From: Thioalkalivibrio sp. ALJT
GTDB taxonomy: Bacteria; Pseudomonadota; Gammaproteobacteria; Ectothiorhodospirales; Ectothiorhodospiraceae
NCBI RefSeq assembly: GCF_000381825.1
Contig: NZ_KB907123.1
Location: 272,021-336,020, forward strand
Length of the DNA: 64,000 nucleotides
Direction of reading: 5' to 3'
Of the stretch, positions 10,436 to 19,373 are shown piece by piece. The position numbers and the translations under genes were made by a program. A model generated the notes under the pieces. The model saw only the letters and a list, made by a program, of their open reading frames with translations. It was not told the origin of the DNA and did not search any database. Within the stretch, counting starts at the first letter, position 1, and each line of letters begins with the position of its first letter.

Positions 10436-12256
10436 ATGACCGAGAAGCTTCGCAACATCGCCATCATCGCCCACGTTGATCATGGCAAGACCACGCTGGT
10501 CGACCAGCTCCTGCGCCAGTCCGGCACCCTCGACAAGCGTGGCGATCACGGCGAGCGGATCATGGACTCCAACGCCATCGAGAAGGAACGCGGGATCACC
10601 ATCCTGGCCAAGAACACGGCCATCGAGTGGCAGGACTACCGCATCAACATCGTCGACACGCCCGGACACGCCGACTTTGGTGGCGAGGTCGAGCGCGTGC
10701 TGTCGATGGTCGACTCCGTGCTACTGCTGGTGGACGCGGTGGACGGCCCGATGCCGCAGACACGCTTCGTAACGCAGAAGGCCTTCGCGATGGGCTTCAA
10801 GCCGATTGTGGTGGTCAACAAGGTTGACCGCCCCGGCGCGCGCCCCGACTGGGCCGTGGATCAGGTGTTCGACCTGTTCGACCGCCTGGGCGCCACCGAC
10901 GAGCAGCTCGACTTCCCCATCGTGTTCGCCTCCGCGCTGAACGGCTTTGCCGGTATGGACTCGAGCGTGACCGAGGGCGACATGACCTGCCTGCTGGAGA
11001 CCATCGTCGAGCATGTCGCGCCCCCGAATGTGGACGCGGACGGCCCGTTCCAGATGCAGGTCTCCTCGCTGGACTACAACTCCTACCAGGGCCTGATCGG
11101 TATCGGCCGCGTGAAGCGCGGGCGCATCAAGCCGAACACCCCGGTCAAGGTGGTGGACCGCGAAGGCGGCGTGCGCAACGGCCGCATGCTGCAGATTATG
11201 GGCTTCCACGGTCTGGAGCGCGTGGAGGTCGAAGAGGCCCGCGCCGGCGACATCATCACCTTCACCGGGATGGACAAGCTGTTCATCTCCGACACGCTGT
11301 GCGATCCGAACCACGTGGAGGCGATGGAGCCGCTGACCGTCGACGAGCCGACCGTCAGCATGACCTTCCAGGTGAATACCTCGCCGTTCGCCGGGCGCGA
11401 GGGCAAGTACGTCACCTCGCGCGTGCTGCGTGACCGCCTGCAGGAAGAACTCAAGCACAACGTCGCCCTGCGCGTGGAAGAGGGCGAGGACCCGGACAAG
11501 TTCAAGGTCTCCGGCCGTGGCGAGCTGCACCTGGGCATCCTGATCGAAAACATGCGCCGCGAGGGCTACGAGCTGGCCGTCGCGCGCCCCGAGGTGGTCA
11601 TCAAGGAAGTCGACGGGGTGAAGCAGGAGCCCTACGAGGCCGTCACCGTGGACGTCGAAGAGCAGCACCAGGGCACGATCATGGAGAAGCTCGGCGAACG
11701 CCGCGGCGACATGACCAACATGGTCCCGGACGGCAAGGGCCGCGTGCGCCTGGACTTCATCATCCCGTCGCGCGGGCTGATCGGCTTCCAGACCGAGTTC
11801 ATGACCGCGACCTCCGGTACCGGCATCCTGCACCATATCTTCGACCACTACGGCCCGTACCAGCCAGGTGCGGTGGCCTCGCGCCAGAATGGCGTGTTGA
11901 TCGCCAACGCGGCCGGCAAGGCCCTGGGCTTTGCCCTGTTCAACCTGCAGGACCGTGGCAAGCTGTTCATCGGCCCGGGTGAAGAAGTCTACGAAGGCAT
12001 GGTGATCGGCCTGCACTCGCGCGAGAACGACCTGGTCGTCAACGCGCTCAAGGCCAAGCAGCTCACCAACATCCGCGCCGCCGGGACCGACGAGAACATC
12101 CAGCTCACCCCGCCGATCCGCATGACGCTGGAGCAGGCCATCGAGTTCATCGACGACGACGAACTGGTCGAGGTCACCCCGGAAAACCTGCGCATCCGCA
12201 AGAAGTTCCTGCTCGAGCACGAACGCAAAAAGGCCTCCCGCGCCGCCTCGGCATAA
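10436..12256 (+). CDS. typA: ribosome-binding GTPase TypA/BipA
   Basis: A 606-residue translational GTPase with G1 [11 protein letters not shown]3 [10 protein letters not shown] and G4 [12 protein letters not shown], then EF-G-like domains and the C-terminal domain unique to BipA. It acts in ribosome assembly and stress adaptation. The ATG at 10436 is favoured; an upstream TTG gives only three extra residues. It is monocistronic, with its own -10-like box upstream and a strong terminator downstream. Confidence 0.96.
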   Translation: MTEKLRNIAIIAHVDHGKTTLVDQLLRQSGTLDKRGDHGERIMDSNAIEKERGITILAKNTAIEWQDYRINIVDTPGHADFGGEVERVLSMVDSVLLLVDAVDGPMPQTRFVTQKAFAMGFKPIVVVNKVDRPGARPDWAVDQVFDLFDRLGATDEQLDFPIVFASALNGFAGMDSSVTEGDMTCLLETIVEHVAPPNVDADGPFQMQVSSLDYNSYQGLIGIGRVKRGRIKPNTPVKVVDREGGVRNGRMLQIMGFHGLERVEVEEARAGDIITFTGMDKLFISDTLCDPNHVEAMEPLTVDEPTVSMTFQVNTSPFAGREGKYVTSRVLRDRLQEELKHNVALRVEEGEDPDKFKVSGRGELHLGILIENMRREGYELAVARPEVVIKEVDGVKQEPYEAVTVDVEEQHQGTIMEKLGERRGDMTNMVPDGKGRVRLDFIIPSRGLIGFQTEFMTATSGTGILHHIFDHYGPYQPGAVASRQNGVLIANAAGKALGFALFNLQDRGKLFIGPGEEVYEGMVIGLHSRENDLVVNALKAKQLTNIRAAGTDENIQLTPPIRMTLEQAIEFIDDDELVEVTPENLRIRKKFLLEHERKKASRAASA

Positions 12257-12296
12257 GACCGACGCCAACGCCCCGCCAGTGGGCAAGGCACAAAGA

Positions 12297-12331
12297 AGCG
12301 CCCGGACGGATCATCCGCCGGGCGCTTTTTT
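12297..12331. terminator. terminator between convergent typA and vapC
   Basis: AAGCGCCCGG-CGGAT and ATCCG-CCGGGCGCTT arms form a long GC stem followed by six T residues on the plus strand; the arms start with AA on the other side, so it may act weakly on the minus strand too. The following 130 bp before vapC contain a degenerate copy of the TCCCGGAAA...GGGGAT palindrome. Confidence 0.85.
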
Positions 12332-12463
12332 GTGTCGAGGGCCCCTGGGGCCAGGATCTTCGTCTTCCCGGAAATCGTATGGCGCTTATCGGGGATCTGC
12401 GGGATGCGTGACTGTGGACTCAGCCATGCACGATGTGCCAGTTGGGAATGGTGGGATCGCTCG

Positions 12464-12850
12464 TTACCAGATGCAGCGTATTGGAAAGTCGTGGAAGGCC
12501 GGATCGGTAGTCAGTAAAGGGGCCTGCTCGAGTTCCGCCTGGGTAGCCTGGATGCGGTCGAACGGGTCGCGATGGTCGACAGAATATGTCCCGGCGTGGA
12601 TCGCTTGCGAGGAGTTCACGGCAAGATGCGTAAAGCCATCTGCGGCGACCGGTTCATCAAAGCGCTGGATGACCACACCGCCAATCTGCAGTTTGCCCGG
12701 GCGGTGCTTGGTCGCAATCTCCCATGCGCTGGCGGCGCTTACCAGGACAGTGTTCTCCAGGTCCTCGATAATTTCCCGAGCGCGTGACGATAGCCGCGTA
12801 TCGTCTGTGAACCACCAGAGCAGGGCATGCGTATCGAGCAGGATCCGCAC
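12464..12850 (-). CDS. vapC: PIN-domain toxin, VapC family
   Basis: A 128-residue PIN-domain ribonuclease. The first acidic residue is in ILLDTHALLWW, a middle Glu in SAASAWEIATK, and the last acidic cluster in YSVDHRDPFDRI: the full VapC metal site. The GTG at 12850 is chosen because it is preceded by the antitoxin stop codon (1 bp gap) and gives the canonical VRILLDTHALLWW start; the upstream ATG extension lies in the antitoxin gene. It forms a type II toxin-antitoxin module with the Phd-like gene before it. Confidence 0.88.
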   Translation of the reverse strand: MRILLDTHALLWWFTDDTRLSSRAREIIEDLENTVLVSAASAWEIATKHRPGKLQIGGVVIQRFDEPVAADGFTHLAVNSSQAIHAGTYSVDHRDPFDRIQATQAELEQAPLLTTDPAFHDFPIRCIW

Positions 12851-12851
12851 C

Positions 12852-13082
12852 CTATTGCTCCCAAGCGTCGAGTTCGTCCTCCGGCAAGGATTCAAAGAAT
12901 GCGTCTTCGACCCGGCCCGTTACGCGCCCGGGTTGGCGCCGTGCTGGGGTGGACTCCAGTGGCACCAGACGCGCATATGGCCGGCCGGACTTCGCGAGAA
13001 TGATCTCCTCGCCATCATGCGCGCGTTTCAACAAGCGGGACAGATGCGTCTTTTCTTCGTGAACGTTGGCCGTTGTGCTCAA
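12852..13082 (-). CDS. vapB: type II antitoxin, Phd/YefM family
   Basis: A 76-residue antitoxin. The N-terminal half (VHEEKTHLSRLLKRAHDGEEIILAKSG) is the Phd/YefM DNA-binding fold, ending in GRPYARLVPLE; the acidic C-terminus is the toxin-binding tail. It is first in the operon and is expected to autoregulate. About 200 bp upstream up to 13281 hold no gene, apart from a 23-bp dispersed repeat at 13217. Confidence 0.85.
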   Translation of the reverse strand: MSTTANVHEEKTHLSRLLKRAHDGEEIILAKSGRPYARLVPLESTPARRQPGRVTGRVEDAFFESLPEDELDAWEQ

Positions 13083-13216
13083 GGGCTCGCCCCGCCTGAC
13101 TGAGTATTAAGACTTAGCTTATGGTTGTTGGGTCTTGCATCAATCGAATGTATCCAGTGGTCATTCTGTCGAGCGGGTCTTGGCCACGTCTGTCGCAAAG
13201 GGCAAGGTTCTGACTA

Positions 13217-13239
13217 GAAAATAAATCTGTCCCCGTTTC
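13217..13239. repeat. 23-bp dispersed repeat, copy 1
   Basis: A 23-base stretch (core AAATAAATCTGTCCCCGTTT) is identical to 14810-14832. Both copies lie in gene-free DNA near the PEP-CTERM-like gene and both are followed by CNGCG. It resembles short repeats seen near REP-associated sequences in gammaproteobacteria, but no transposase is nearby. Confidence 0.6.
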
Positions 13240-13281
13240 TGCGTTTCTGGGCGCGACGTGCCTTGTTGCTGTCCCGTTTCT

Positions 13282-13315
13282 AAAAAAACGCCCGCCAGCG
13301 GGTGACTGGCGGGCG
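13282..13315 (-). terminator. rho-independent terminator of the PEP-CTERM-like gene
   Basis: On the minus strand CGCCCGCCAGT and ACTGGCGGGCG-type arms (CGCCCGCCAG / CTGGCGGGCG) form a 10-bp stem followed by seven T residues, 42 bp after the stop codon. Confidence 0.9.
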
Positions 13316-13356
13316 TGGAGATCGGGCGAAGGCCCGAGTCGGGCCTGGATGGGGTG

Positions 13357-14154
13357 TTACACCGTGTGCTTGCGGCGAATGCCCACCATCGCCGCCAGGC
13401 CCGTCAGGAAGAGCGCGAGTGTGGCAGGCAGCGGGATCTCACCCGGCGCGTCATCGCCGATGTCCCGGCCGGCGATGGTTGCGCCGTCGAAGGCAAGCCC
13501 GGACTGAAATGCCTCGTCGTTCCAGTTCACCACGCCAAACTGGAGGGCAAAGGTGCCGTCCTCGTCAAAACTGAAGACGCTCTCGATCCAGTCCGTGTAA
13601 CCACAGCCATCGCCAAAACAGCTACCGGAGCTGTTACCGAGGGGGGACCATTCCGGGGCGCCTGCGATGATGGGCGTTTCGGAGGGATCGAGAGCTACGT
13701 CCGCGTCCGGCTCCGGGAGCTCGAACCCTGGCACCGTGTTACCCCCGGGGTTGGTGCGGGCGGTAAACAATTGGGCTGCCGGCTCCAGGTTCTCGTCCAG
13801 CAGCAGGGCCCAGGCATAGTCGCTGAACCCGCCGCCGTCCGAGGTGACGTAGTTGAAGTTGAAGCTCAGCTCGTCACCCTGATTCGCGTCAAACAGGGGG
13901 GAGGTGATGGTTGAACCGGTGGTTTCGTTTCCGATCCCAAGGCCTTCAGTGTCGACGCCGTTGGCGGTGGAGATCCAGCCGTATTCGGAACTGCCGAAGG
14001 GGGAGAGCGAGATATCCCCATCGGCGGCAGCCGTGCCGCAGTTCCCTTCGCAGTTCCAGTCGGAGATGTCGAACGGGGAGCTTTGAGCGGTATGGGCCCA
14101 GCCCAAAAGGGTCAGCGCTCCGGCGATCGCCAGGAATTTCCTTGTGTTCTGCAT
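13357..14154 (-). CDS. secreted PEP-CTERM-like sorted protein
   Basis: A 265-residue protein with signal peptide (MQNTRKFLAIAGALTLLGWA, cut near QS-SP) and a C-terminal sorting signal: IPLPATLALFLTGLAAMVG followed by IRRKHTV, i.e. PEP-like motif, hydrophobic segment, basic tail. The middle is an acidic beta-rich region with paired Cys (NCEGNCG, CFGDGCG). It belongs with PEP-CTERM/exosortase-sorted extracellular proteins. The start at 14154 follows AGAGGACGG. No exosortase is in the window. Role is unknown, possibly biofilm or surface. Confidence 0.75.
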   Translation of the reverse strand: MQNTRKFLAIAGALTLLGWAHTAQSSPFDISDWNCEGNCGTAAADGDISLSPFGSSEYGWISTANGVDTEGLGIGNETTGSTITSPLFDANQGDELSFNFNYVTSDGGGFSDYAWALLLDENLEPAAQLFTARTNPGGNTVPGFELPEPDADVALDPSETPIIAGAPEWSPLGNSSGSCFGDGCGYTDWIESVFSFDEDGTFALQFGVVNWNDEAFQSGLAFDGATIAGRDIGDDAPGEIPLPATLALFLTGLAAMVGIRRKHTV

Positions 14155-14279
14155 TAGACCGTCCTCTATTTGCTGTGGCTGCTGGTGGTCTGACATGGCA
14201 TCCATGTCGTTGTCCGGAACTCAGCAAATATTGGGCCAATGATCTTAAGTGTCTGAATTATCTAGATCGCATTTGCTTT

Positions 14280-14468
14280 CTATCCGGTGAGGCGGGGCTG
14301 GCTGTAAAAAAAACGGACAACCACGGCGCCTCGGGCCTGGGGTTGCTCGCGCGAAGTAGCGAGGCAACCCGTGGCGGTGAGGAAACACGGACGAGTCCGT
14401 CCTGGCGTTTGTTGCATGCAAGGCGCTGAACGCGCCGTTGCCGGAAGGGTTTGCTGTTTATTCGGCAT
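14280..14468 (-). CDS. small Ash/Icd-like ORF
   Basis: A 62-codon ORF that begins MPNKQQTLPATARSAPCMQQ and ends VVVRFFYSQPRLTG. It resembles, from memory, small ORFs annotated as 'ash family' or 'host cell division inhibitor Icd-like' proteins linked with P4-type satellites. A GGAG precedes the ATG. The start context TTAAGGAGACGCTGAT is identical to the outer end of the subfamily A repeat elements in this window. The DNA is rich in hairpins (for example GGTTGCTCGC with GCGAGGCAACC, 14341-14369), so it may be a structured RNA rather than a protein gene. Confidence 0.35.
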   Translation of the reverse strand: MPNKQQTLPATARSAPCMQQTPGRTRPCFLTATGCLATSREQPQARGAVVVRFFYSQPRLTG

Positions 14469-14838
14469 CAGCGTCTCCTTAAAGGTGGCCGCTTTTGGGG
14501 CGGTGCTCTCGTCGCCACGGGAGGGCGGCCCATAACGCAGCGTGGCTTGATAGGGGCGAGTGTCGTGATGCGTGGCGTTCGCTTGCGGAGTACGCAGCTT
14601 CACACCTGGTTTGCGGTTCAGTGCGTCCGCAAACACATGGCGGGCTGGAGGTGGTTATGTATTCAGCGCCGCCCGTGCGGAGGCTGCGGGTGTGCATGTT
14701 TTGGCTCCACAAAAGTGCAATGTGATGCCGATTGCCAGCATTCACTGGCCCCGCAGGCACGACGATCACGGGTTTTTTGAACGCCCTTGGGAGATGCGGT
14801 CAACGTGCGGAAAATAAATCTGTCCCCGTTTCCGCGGG
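14469..14838. other. gene-free stretch with repeat
   Basis: About 370 bp with short overlapping frames but none that looks like a protein family apart from a possible upstream extension of the Ash-like ORF (to 14636). It carries the second copy of the 23-bp repeat at 14810-14832. Confidence 0.5.
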
Positions 14839-15252
14839 TCACCAGCAGTCACTGACGTCGGCCTCAGGAGCACCCTTTTGGCCGCGTTCATTGAGCGTGA
14901 GGTCGCCGCAACCGCGCCGGTCGTTTTGTTGGGCGCCCCGGGGGGACGCGGTCAACGTGAAGGTCTGCGCATCCGGTATTGGGTCGGGGGAAAAGTTGTA
15001 CCGGTTGTTCATGTCCCCTTCGTTCATGCAGCCGCGATCGGGCAATGCACCGGCGTAGCTCATGGTGCTTGTGTACCGCCGTTCGAGTGCCTGCGCGAGC
15101 TCGGTCAGACAGGCGCCGGCGGTCGCACGATAGGAGTTGATGACGTATTGCTGATAGGCGGGATAGGCGATCGCCGCGAGTATGGCGATGATCGCCACCA
15201 CGATCATCAACTCGATCAGGGTGAAGCCGGCACTGTGCTGTGGACGGGGCAT
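14839..15252 (-). CDS. pilE: type IV pilin, PilE-like
   Basis: A 137-residue pilin. After a short leader ending in Gly, the processed N-terminus is [20 protein letters not shown] with Glu5 present, then [16 protein letters not shown] as in PilE. Four cysteines lie in the C-terminal globular part. The ATG at 15252 follows AGGAG. It is the last gene of the minor pilin operon after pilY1. It is cleaved by PilD and enters the pilus as a minor or major subunit; position after pilY1 suggests a minor pilin. Confidence 0.9.
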   Translation of the reverse strand: MPRPQHSAGFTLIELMIVVAIIAILAAIAYPAYQQYVINSYRATAGACLTELAQALERRYTSTMSYAGALPDRGCMNEGDMNNRYNFSPDPIPDAQTFTLTASPRGAQQNDRRGCGDLTLNERGQKGAPEADVSDCW

Positions 15253-15335
15253 TTTGCTGCACTCCTGTCGGTTGTGGGTTCTGCACCGGCCGTGCGGGTG
15301 CAATCACCATTTTCGGTCGCCGATGGTGCGTTAGC

Positions 15336-15366
15336 GTGAGCCGGGCGTCTGGTTTGCCCGGCTCAC
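15336..15366 (-). promoter_or_regulatory. strong hairpin between pilY1 and pilE
   Basis: An 11-bp perfect stem GTGAGCCGGGC / GCCCGGCTCAC with a 9-nt loop, just after the pilY1 stop codon. There is no T-tract, so it is more likely an RNA-stabilising or processing stem, or partial attenuator, than a full terminator. Confidence 0.6.
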
Positions 15367-15374
15367 GAGCTCAA

Positions 15375-18300
15375 TCAACGTAGTTGAATCCAGGTGCGTG
15401 GGAGCTGGAAGGCTCTAGGTGGTCCGGGTTCACCCCTGGGAGCGGACGATTCAGTCCCGCTGATGATTCGAGTGATGCCTTCCGAGCTCCGGACGATGGT
15501 TGGGGCTGACATAATGCCGATCCCGGGGTCAATGGAACTCACCGGCACCCGTTCGTCACCGACGATGATCATATCGTCTTCGCCAAATTCCCCGTCGCCA
15601 GTCAGATCGAAAACAGGCTCGGCAGGCCGACTTCCCGTGGCTGCATTCAGCGCAACAATGGACGACGTGCCTCCGCCGTCGCAGGGGTCATCTGAGGGCG
15701 TAAGCGTGACGAATTCCACTCGTCCATCGACGATTTGTGCAGGCTCCACAACGCGCTCCCCCCGTGGGCTGGGGTAATCGAGGTCGATGTACCACCCGTC
15801 GTGGATGCTGCCATCGAAATTATCCCCGGCCGTAGTGGCGCGTACGGAGAAGTCACCGACGACGCCGGAGCCGATAAATTCGTGCTGCAGCAGCTTGCCT
15901 CGGCTAACGGGTGCCTGGATGGCTTCATGCTGGCGGATGCCGTAAAAGCTCTGGACGGGTGCCGGGTCAGGAACCTGGATGTCGGCATTCTCCAGATACT
16001 TGCCGGTCCCGAACATCACGATTGATCCACCATTCGGGTGGCTGCCCACTGCGGGTCTGGCGGTGATGGGTTGTGTCTCGCCATTGGGGCCCGTTGCCTG
16101 AAAATGCAGGTGGGCACTCCACAGAGAGCTTGCATCCCCAAGTAGATTCAGCCTCCAGAGGTTGCCCTGCAGGTCGCCCGCGAAGCCGTCTGTGATCACG
16201 CCGGCTGCGTTCTGGCGGAAAAGGGCCTCGGAGAGGCCATTGTCACCGGTGGCGTCGGTTTCGATCGTGATGACGTTGCCCGATTCCAGGTTGGCGATCA
16301 TCAGCACGGCCGACTCGTCATTGCTGCCGTAGCCGTTCGGAAAGAGGACCGACCACTCACCATTGGCCGTCTGGGCGATCTCCGGTGCCCCGAAGGTATA
16401 CCCCAGTGCATCCAGATCGTCACCGGATAGCTCCCAGAGGATGTTGTCGGCCGAGAAGCTCGTGGGGTCGGTGACGTCCAGGGCATAGATGCCGCGCCCA
16501 CCAGCGCCGAGCGTTCCGACCAGCACTGTGCTCCACTCGCCGTCGACCTTGGCGTGGGTGATGGTTTGCTGACCATCCACGAAGAACTGGTGGCTGTAGT
16601 CCGGGTCGGCCAGATCCGGCAGTTTGTCGAATACAGCATTGGGTACGTAGGCGAACAGTTCTTCGCCGCTTTCCCCATCAAAGGCATGGAGCATACCGGC
16701 GTTGCCACCCACGTAGACGACTTCGGGTACATCCTGATTGTCTTCCCGAAACTTCGAGTAGCCGTCGATGTGGAAGTACCCGAAATTCATGCTCGGTGTC
16801 TGGACAGCCGGGTTCGAGTTGATGAAGTCGCCCAGAGGGGTCGGGCGGTTGCGCCACTCGCCTCCGTTTCGGGTTTCGTGGACAGCGGAACCACGCAGGA
16901 AGGCCAGCAGGTCTTCTCCGCTTCGATCCGTGGCCCCGGTCACGACGGGGGCGCTGGACAGAATGTCTTGTTGTTCTGAGCTTAACCCCGGGGCGCCGGG
17001 GCTGCTGTCCCATTGGAACAGGATTCCTTCGCTACCGTCATGGGAGAAGATGTTGCGTTCCTGGTGGGGTGGCAGGTTTTCCGATGCACGCCATTCTTCG
17101 GAGAAGCTCAAGTCGTCGAGCAGGAAGTCGTAGGCTACAAGGTCACCGGACCAGTCGGCGGAGTTGAACAAGGCCTGGTAGACGAAATTCGCGTCTTCCT
17201 CCTGATAGGTGGTTGCGGCTGCCGCCACCGAGGAGGCACTGCCTGTGGCCTCCGCAATAATGGCCTCGAAGATCTGCGTCATCGCAGCGTCCAGGCTTGC
17301 CTCATCCGTTGCATCGAACGCAGTGCCAGTGCCGCCGGCCTCGGCGAGCAGGTTCAACGGGTTTTCCGGCATGCCAGAGATGCCGGATACCCCGGCCGGC
17401 ATGGCAAAGCCTACGATGTAGGTGTCGACCTGAGTGTCGTTGTGGAAATCGGCAACGGCCTGTTGGGCTTCTTCCAGTGCTTGTGGCAGGTCTGCACCAA
17501 GAGCTGTTCCATCGCTGGCAACGGAAGGCAGCCCATCCGTGACCCAGATGGCGGCGTTTACACCACAGCTTCGTGGTATCGGGTCCGCGTTGTTGCGCCC
17601 CTGGTTGTTCCCGAAGCTGGACCCCGCGGTTCCAGTCATGTCGCCACTCTCTTCCGGGTGCACGAAATCCAGGAAATAGTCCCGCGCAGTCTGCATAGTG
17701 CCTTCAAGTGGCGTCAGGCCGGATGCGATCAGTGGCCATGACGCATCAGTCATGGGGTTGCCCGTTCCATTCCAGTCATGGCGTTGAGGTTGCAGCTTGG
17801 TGCGAATGGCATCCCAGTGGTCGCTGTCGATGCTTCCGTCCTGATTCAGGCCGCCAATGGGGACGTGCAGATAACCCAGTCCGGGCGACTCCGTGTTTCG
17901 CCATTCCAGCTGGTTCATTGGGAGTGAAACCATGACTTCCCCCCAGCTGTCGATATTACGCTGCCGTTGGCTATCTACTAAGAAAACGTTAAAACTACCG
18001 ATGCTTGTCCGAAACACAATGGATTGTTGACCCCACCAGCTTGTCTGAAGCTCAACTCTCTCGTAAGCATCCATGCTGTCGAAATCCGCCCCGCCCGTGT
18101 CGTGGCGGTCAAAGAAGACCTCTTGGTCGATTGTCGGGACTGCTCTCCAAGATTCACCCGTATCCCACCAGTAACCGGGAACCCCATCATTGAAGAAGAG
18201 CCAAAGTCCGTCCGCGCCCGGGGCTGCCACCCTGAATCGCTTGGTACCCGAGTCCCAGGCGCCTTCGAAGTCCTCGTCGTAGAAGTCGGGTGATTCCTCG

Positions 18301-18821
18301 GTACTGATACGAACGTCGATTGCGCGTTCCGCCAATCGCCAGCGTACGGTTCCCCCGGAATTGAACGCGTTGCGGGTATTACTGGCGGGCATCTGCTGGT
18401 ATGACATCAGGCCCAGGTTGACCTGGCCTTCATACTGATCCAGCAGATCGAGCCCTACACGTTTGACGATACTACCCTTGCTGTTAGGGTGCCGAGCACC
18501 TGCGGGGCATATATCGTCTGCCGGGTCGCGGTCGTAGTCGATGTCCGGATCGAGATCCGGGCCTGGCTGGCAGAGAGGGTTGTCCTGATCCATGGCCAGG
18601 CGTCCGTCGGGGCTCTCCTGCATGCTTTCGGAGGTATCCGGGATGAACAGGATGTTCGGCGGTAGTCCGGAGTCGAGCAGGAACAGGGGGGTGCTCGCCA
18701 GGTTGATGCCATGTGCGGTGCCGGAGAACGCCATGGTGGCCGCCGCCACCGCAATAGCGATCCGGCTGCGCGAGAGCCGCGGGGGGCGGGCCGTTGGAGT
18801 GTTGTCTCGATGTGAAGCCAT
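15375..18821 (-). CDS. pilY1: type IV pilus tip adhesin/assembly protein PilY1
   Basis: An 1148-residue PilC/PilY1 protein. The signal peptide spans about residues 18-38 (IAIAVAAATMAFSGTAHG). An N-terminal von Willebrand A-like region starts with the modified MIDAS DTSESM and extends to about residue 530. The C-terminal propeller holds VVYVGGNAGMLHAFDGESGE and further PQQ-like blades; a calcium loop DLTGDGEFGEDD lies near the C-terminus. It sits at the pilus tip or in the secretin channel, controls extension and retraction and can sense surfaces. It is encoded between pilX and pilE, the usual order. Confidence 0.94.
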   Translation of the reverse strand: MASHRDNTPTARPPRLSRSRIAIAVAAATMAFSGTAHGINLASTPLFLLDSGLPPNILFIPDTSESMQESPDGRLAMDQDNPLCQPGPDLDPDIDYDRDPADDICPAGARHPNSKGSIVKRVGLDLLDQYEGQVNLGLMSYQQMPASNTRNAFNSGGTVRWRLAERAIDVRISTEESPDFYDEDFEGAWDSGTKRFRVAAPGADGLWLFFNDGVPGYWWDTGESWRAVPTIDQEVFFDRHDTGGADFDSMDAYERVELQTSWWGQQSIVFRTSIGSFNVFLVDSQRQRNIDSWGEVMVSLPMNQLEWRNTESPGLGYLHVPIGGLNQDGSIDSDHWDAIRTKLQPQRHDWNGTGNPMTDASWPLIASGLTPLEGTMQTARDYFLDFVHPEESGDMTGTAGSSFGNNQGRNNADPIPRSCGVNAAIWVTDGLPSVASDGTALGADLPQALEEAQQAVADFHNDTQVDTYIVGFAMPAGVSGISGMPENPLNLLAEAGGTGTAFDATDEASLDAAMTQIFEAIIAEATGSASSVAAAATTYQEEDANFVYQALFNSADWSGDLVAYDFLLDDLSFSEEWRASENLPPHQERNIFSHDGSEGILFQWDSSPGAPGLSSEQQDILSSAPVVTGATDRSGEDLLAFLRGSAVHETRNGGEWRNRPTPLGDFINSNPAVQTPSMNFGYFHIDGYSKFREDNQDVPEVVYVGGNAGMLHAFDGESGEELFAYVPNAVFDKLPDLADPDYSHQFFVDGQQTITHAKVDGEWSTVLVGTLGAGGRGIYALDVTDPTSFSADNILWELSGDDLDALGYTFGAPEIAQTANGEWSVLFPNGYGSNDESAVLMIANLESGNVITIETDATGDNGLSEALFRQNAAGVITDGFAGDLQGNLWRLNLLGDASSLWSAHLHFQATGPNGETQPITARPAVGSHPNGGSIVMFGTGKYLENADIQVPDPAPVQSFYGIRQHEAIQAPVSRGKLLQHEFIGSGVVGDFSVRATTAGDNFDGSIHDGWYIDLDYPSPRGERVVEPAQIVDGRVEFVTLTPSDDPCDGGGTSSIVALNAATGSRPAEPVFDLTGDGEFGEDDMIIVGDERVPVSSIDPGIGIMSAPTIVRSSEGITRIISGTESSAPRGEPGPPRAFQLPRTWIQLR

Positions 18822-18867
18822 GGCAATGCTCCCTGTTAGAGCGGATTACGCTTGAACGACGGACGGG

Positions 18868-19356
18868 TCAGTTTGGCCGCACGATGGCCTGCAAAATGAC
18901 GACGGCATGTTCGGTACCGCCGACCCCCTTGGAGGTCACCCGATAGACGGGAACAATGGGCCGTTCTCGGAGTGGGGGGCATACCTCCTCCGGGTCACAA
19001 GGCTCCCTGACTTCCAGCCGCTCGACAAAGTGCGCAAACTCGTTGGGTGGGGTGTCCCGCAGGGCCGGATGTTTGTCCCACTCCTCGGCATTTGTGGGCG
19101 AGAAGCTGACCGGGGCGTTGGCATCGTTGGCGATGTTCGGGTCGTTTGCTGCGTCCCGCAGGCCGCGTTCCGCGTTCTGGAAGGCGATGTTGCGGTCGTG
19201 CATGTTGCCCGCCATCCGCTCCTGGAGGACGGTGTTCTGCATTCCGGCAACGGCCAGGATGGTGATGACCAGCAGCAGGATCAGCGCGATGATCAGGGCG
19301 GAGCCGGATTGCCGCGTGCGGGCTGCCGAGGGGGCGTGAACGAGGCTGGAATTCAT
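18868..19356 (-). CDS. pilX: minor pilin assembly protein PilX
   Basis: A 162-residue PilX. The leader is followed by SGSALIIALILLLVITILAVAGMQ, a type III-like prepilin helix, then TVLQERMAGNMHDRNIAFQNAERGLR, a typical PilX stretch. The start is uncertain: GTG at 19377 overlaps the pilW stop, ATGs lie at 19365 and 19356; the last has AGAGG at good spacing. It cooperates with pilV, pilW and pilY1 to prime pilus assembly. Confidence 0.88.
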   Translation of the reverse strand: MNSSLVHAPSAARTRQSGSALIIALILLLVITILAVAGMQNTVLQERMAGNMHDRNIAFQNAERGLRDAANDPNIANDANAPVSFSPTNAEEWDKHPALRDTPPNEFAHFVERLEVREPCDPEEVCPPLRERPIVPVYRVTSKGVGGTEHAVVILQAIVRPN

Positions 19357-19373
19357 CGTGTTCATCCTCTGGA

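Noticed and set aside
14380-14410. Possible hammerhead ribozyme (GACGAGTCCGTC with GGAAAC nearby)
   Set aside because: The CUGANGA core and GAAA are not placed correctly around the stem; only a short self-complementary stretch is present.
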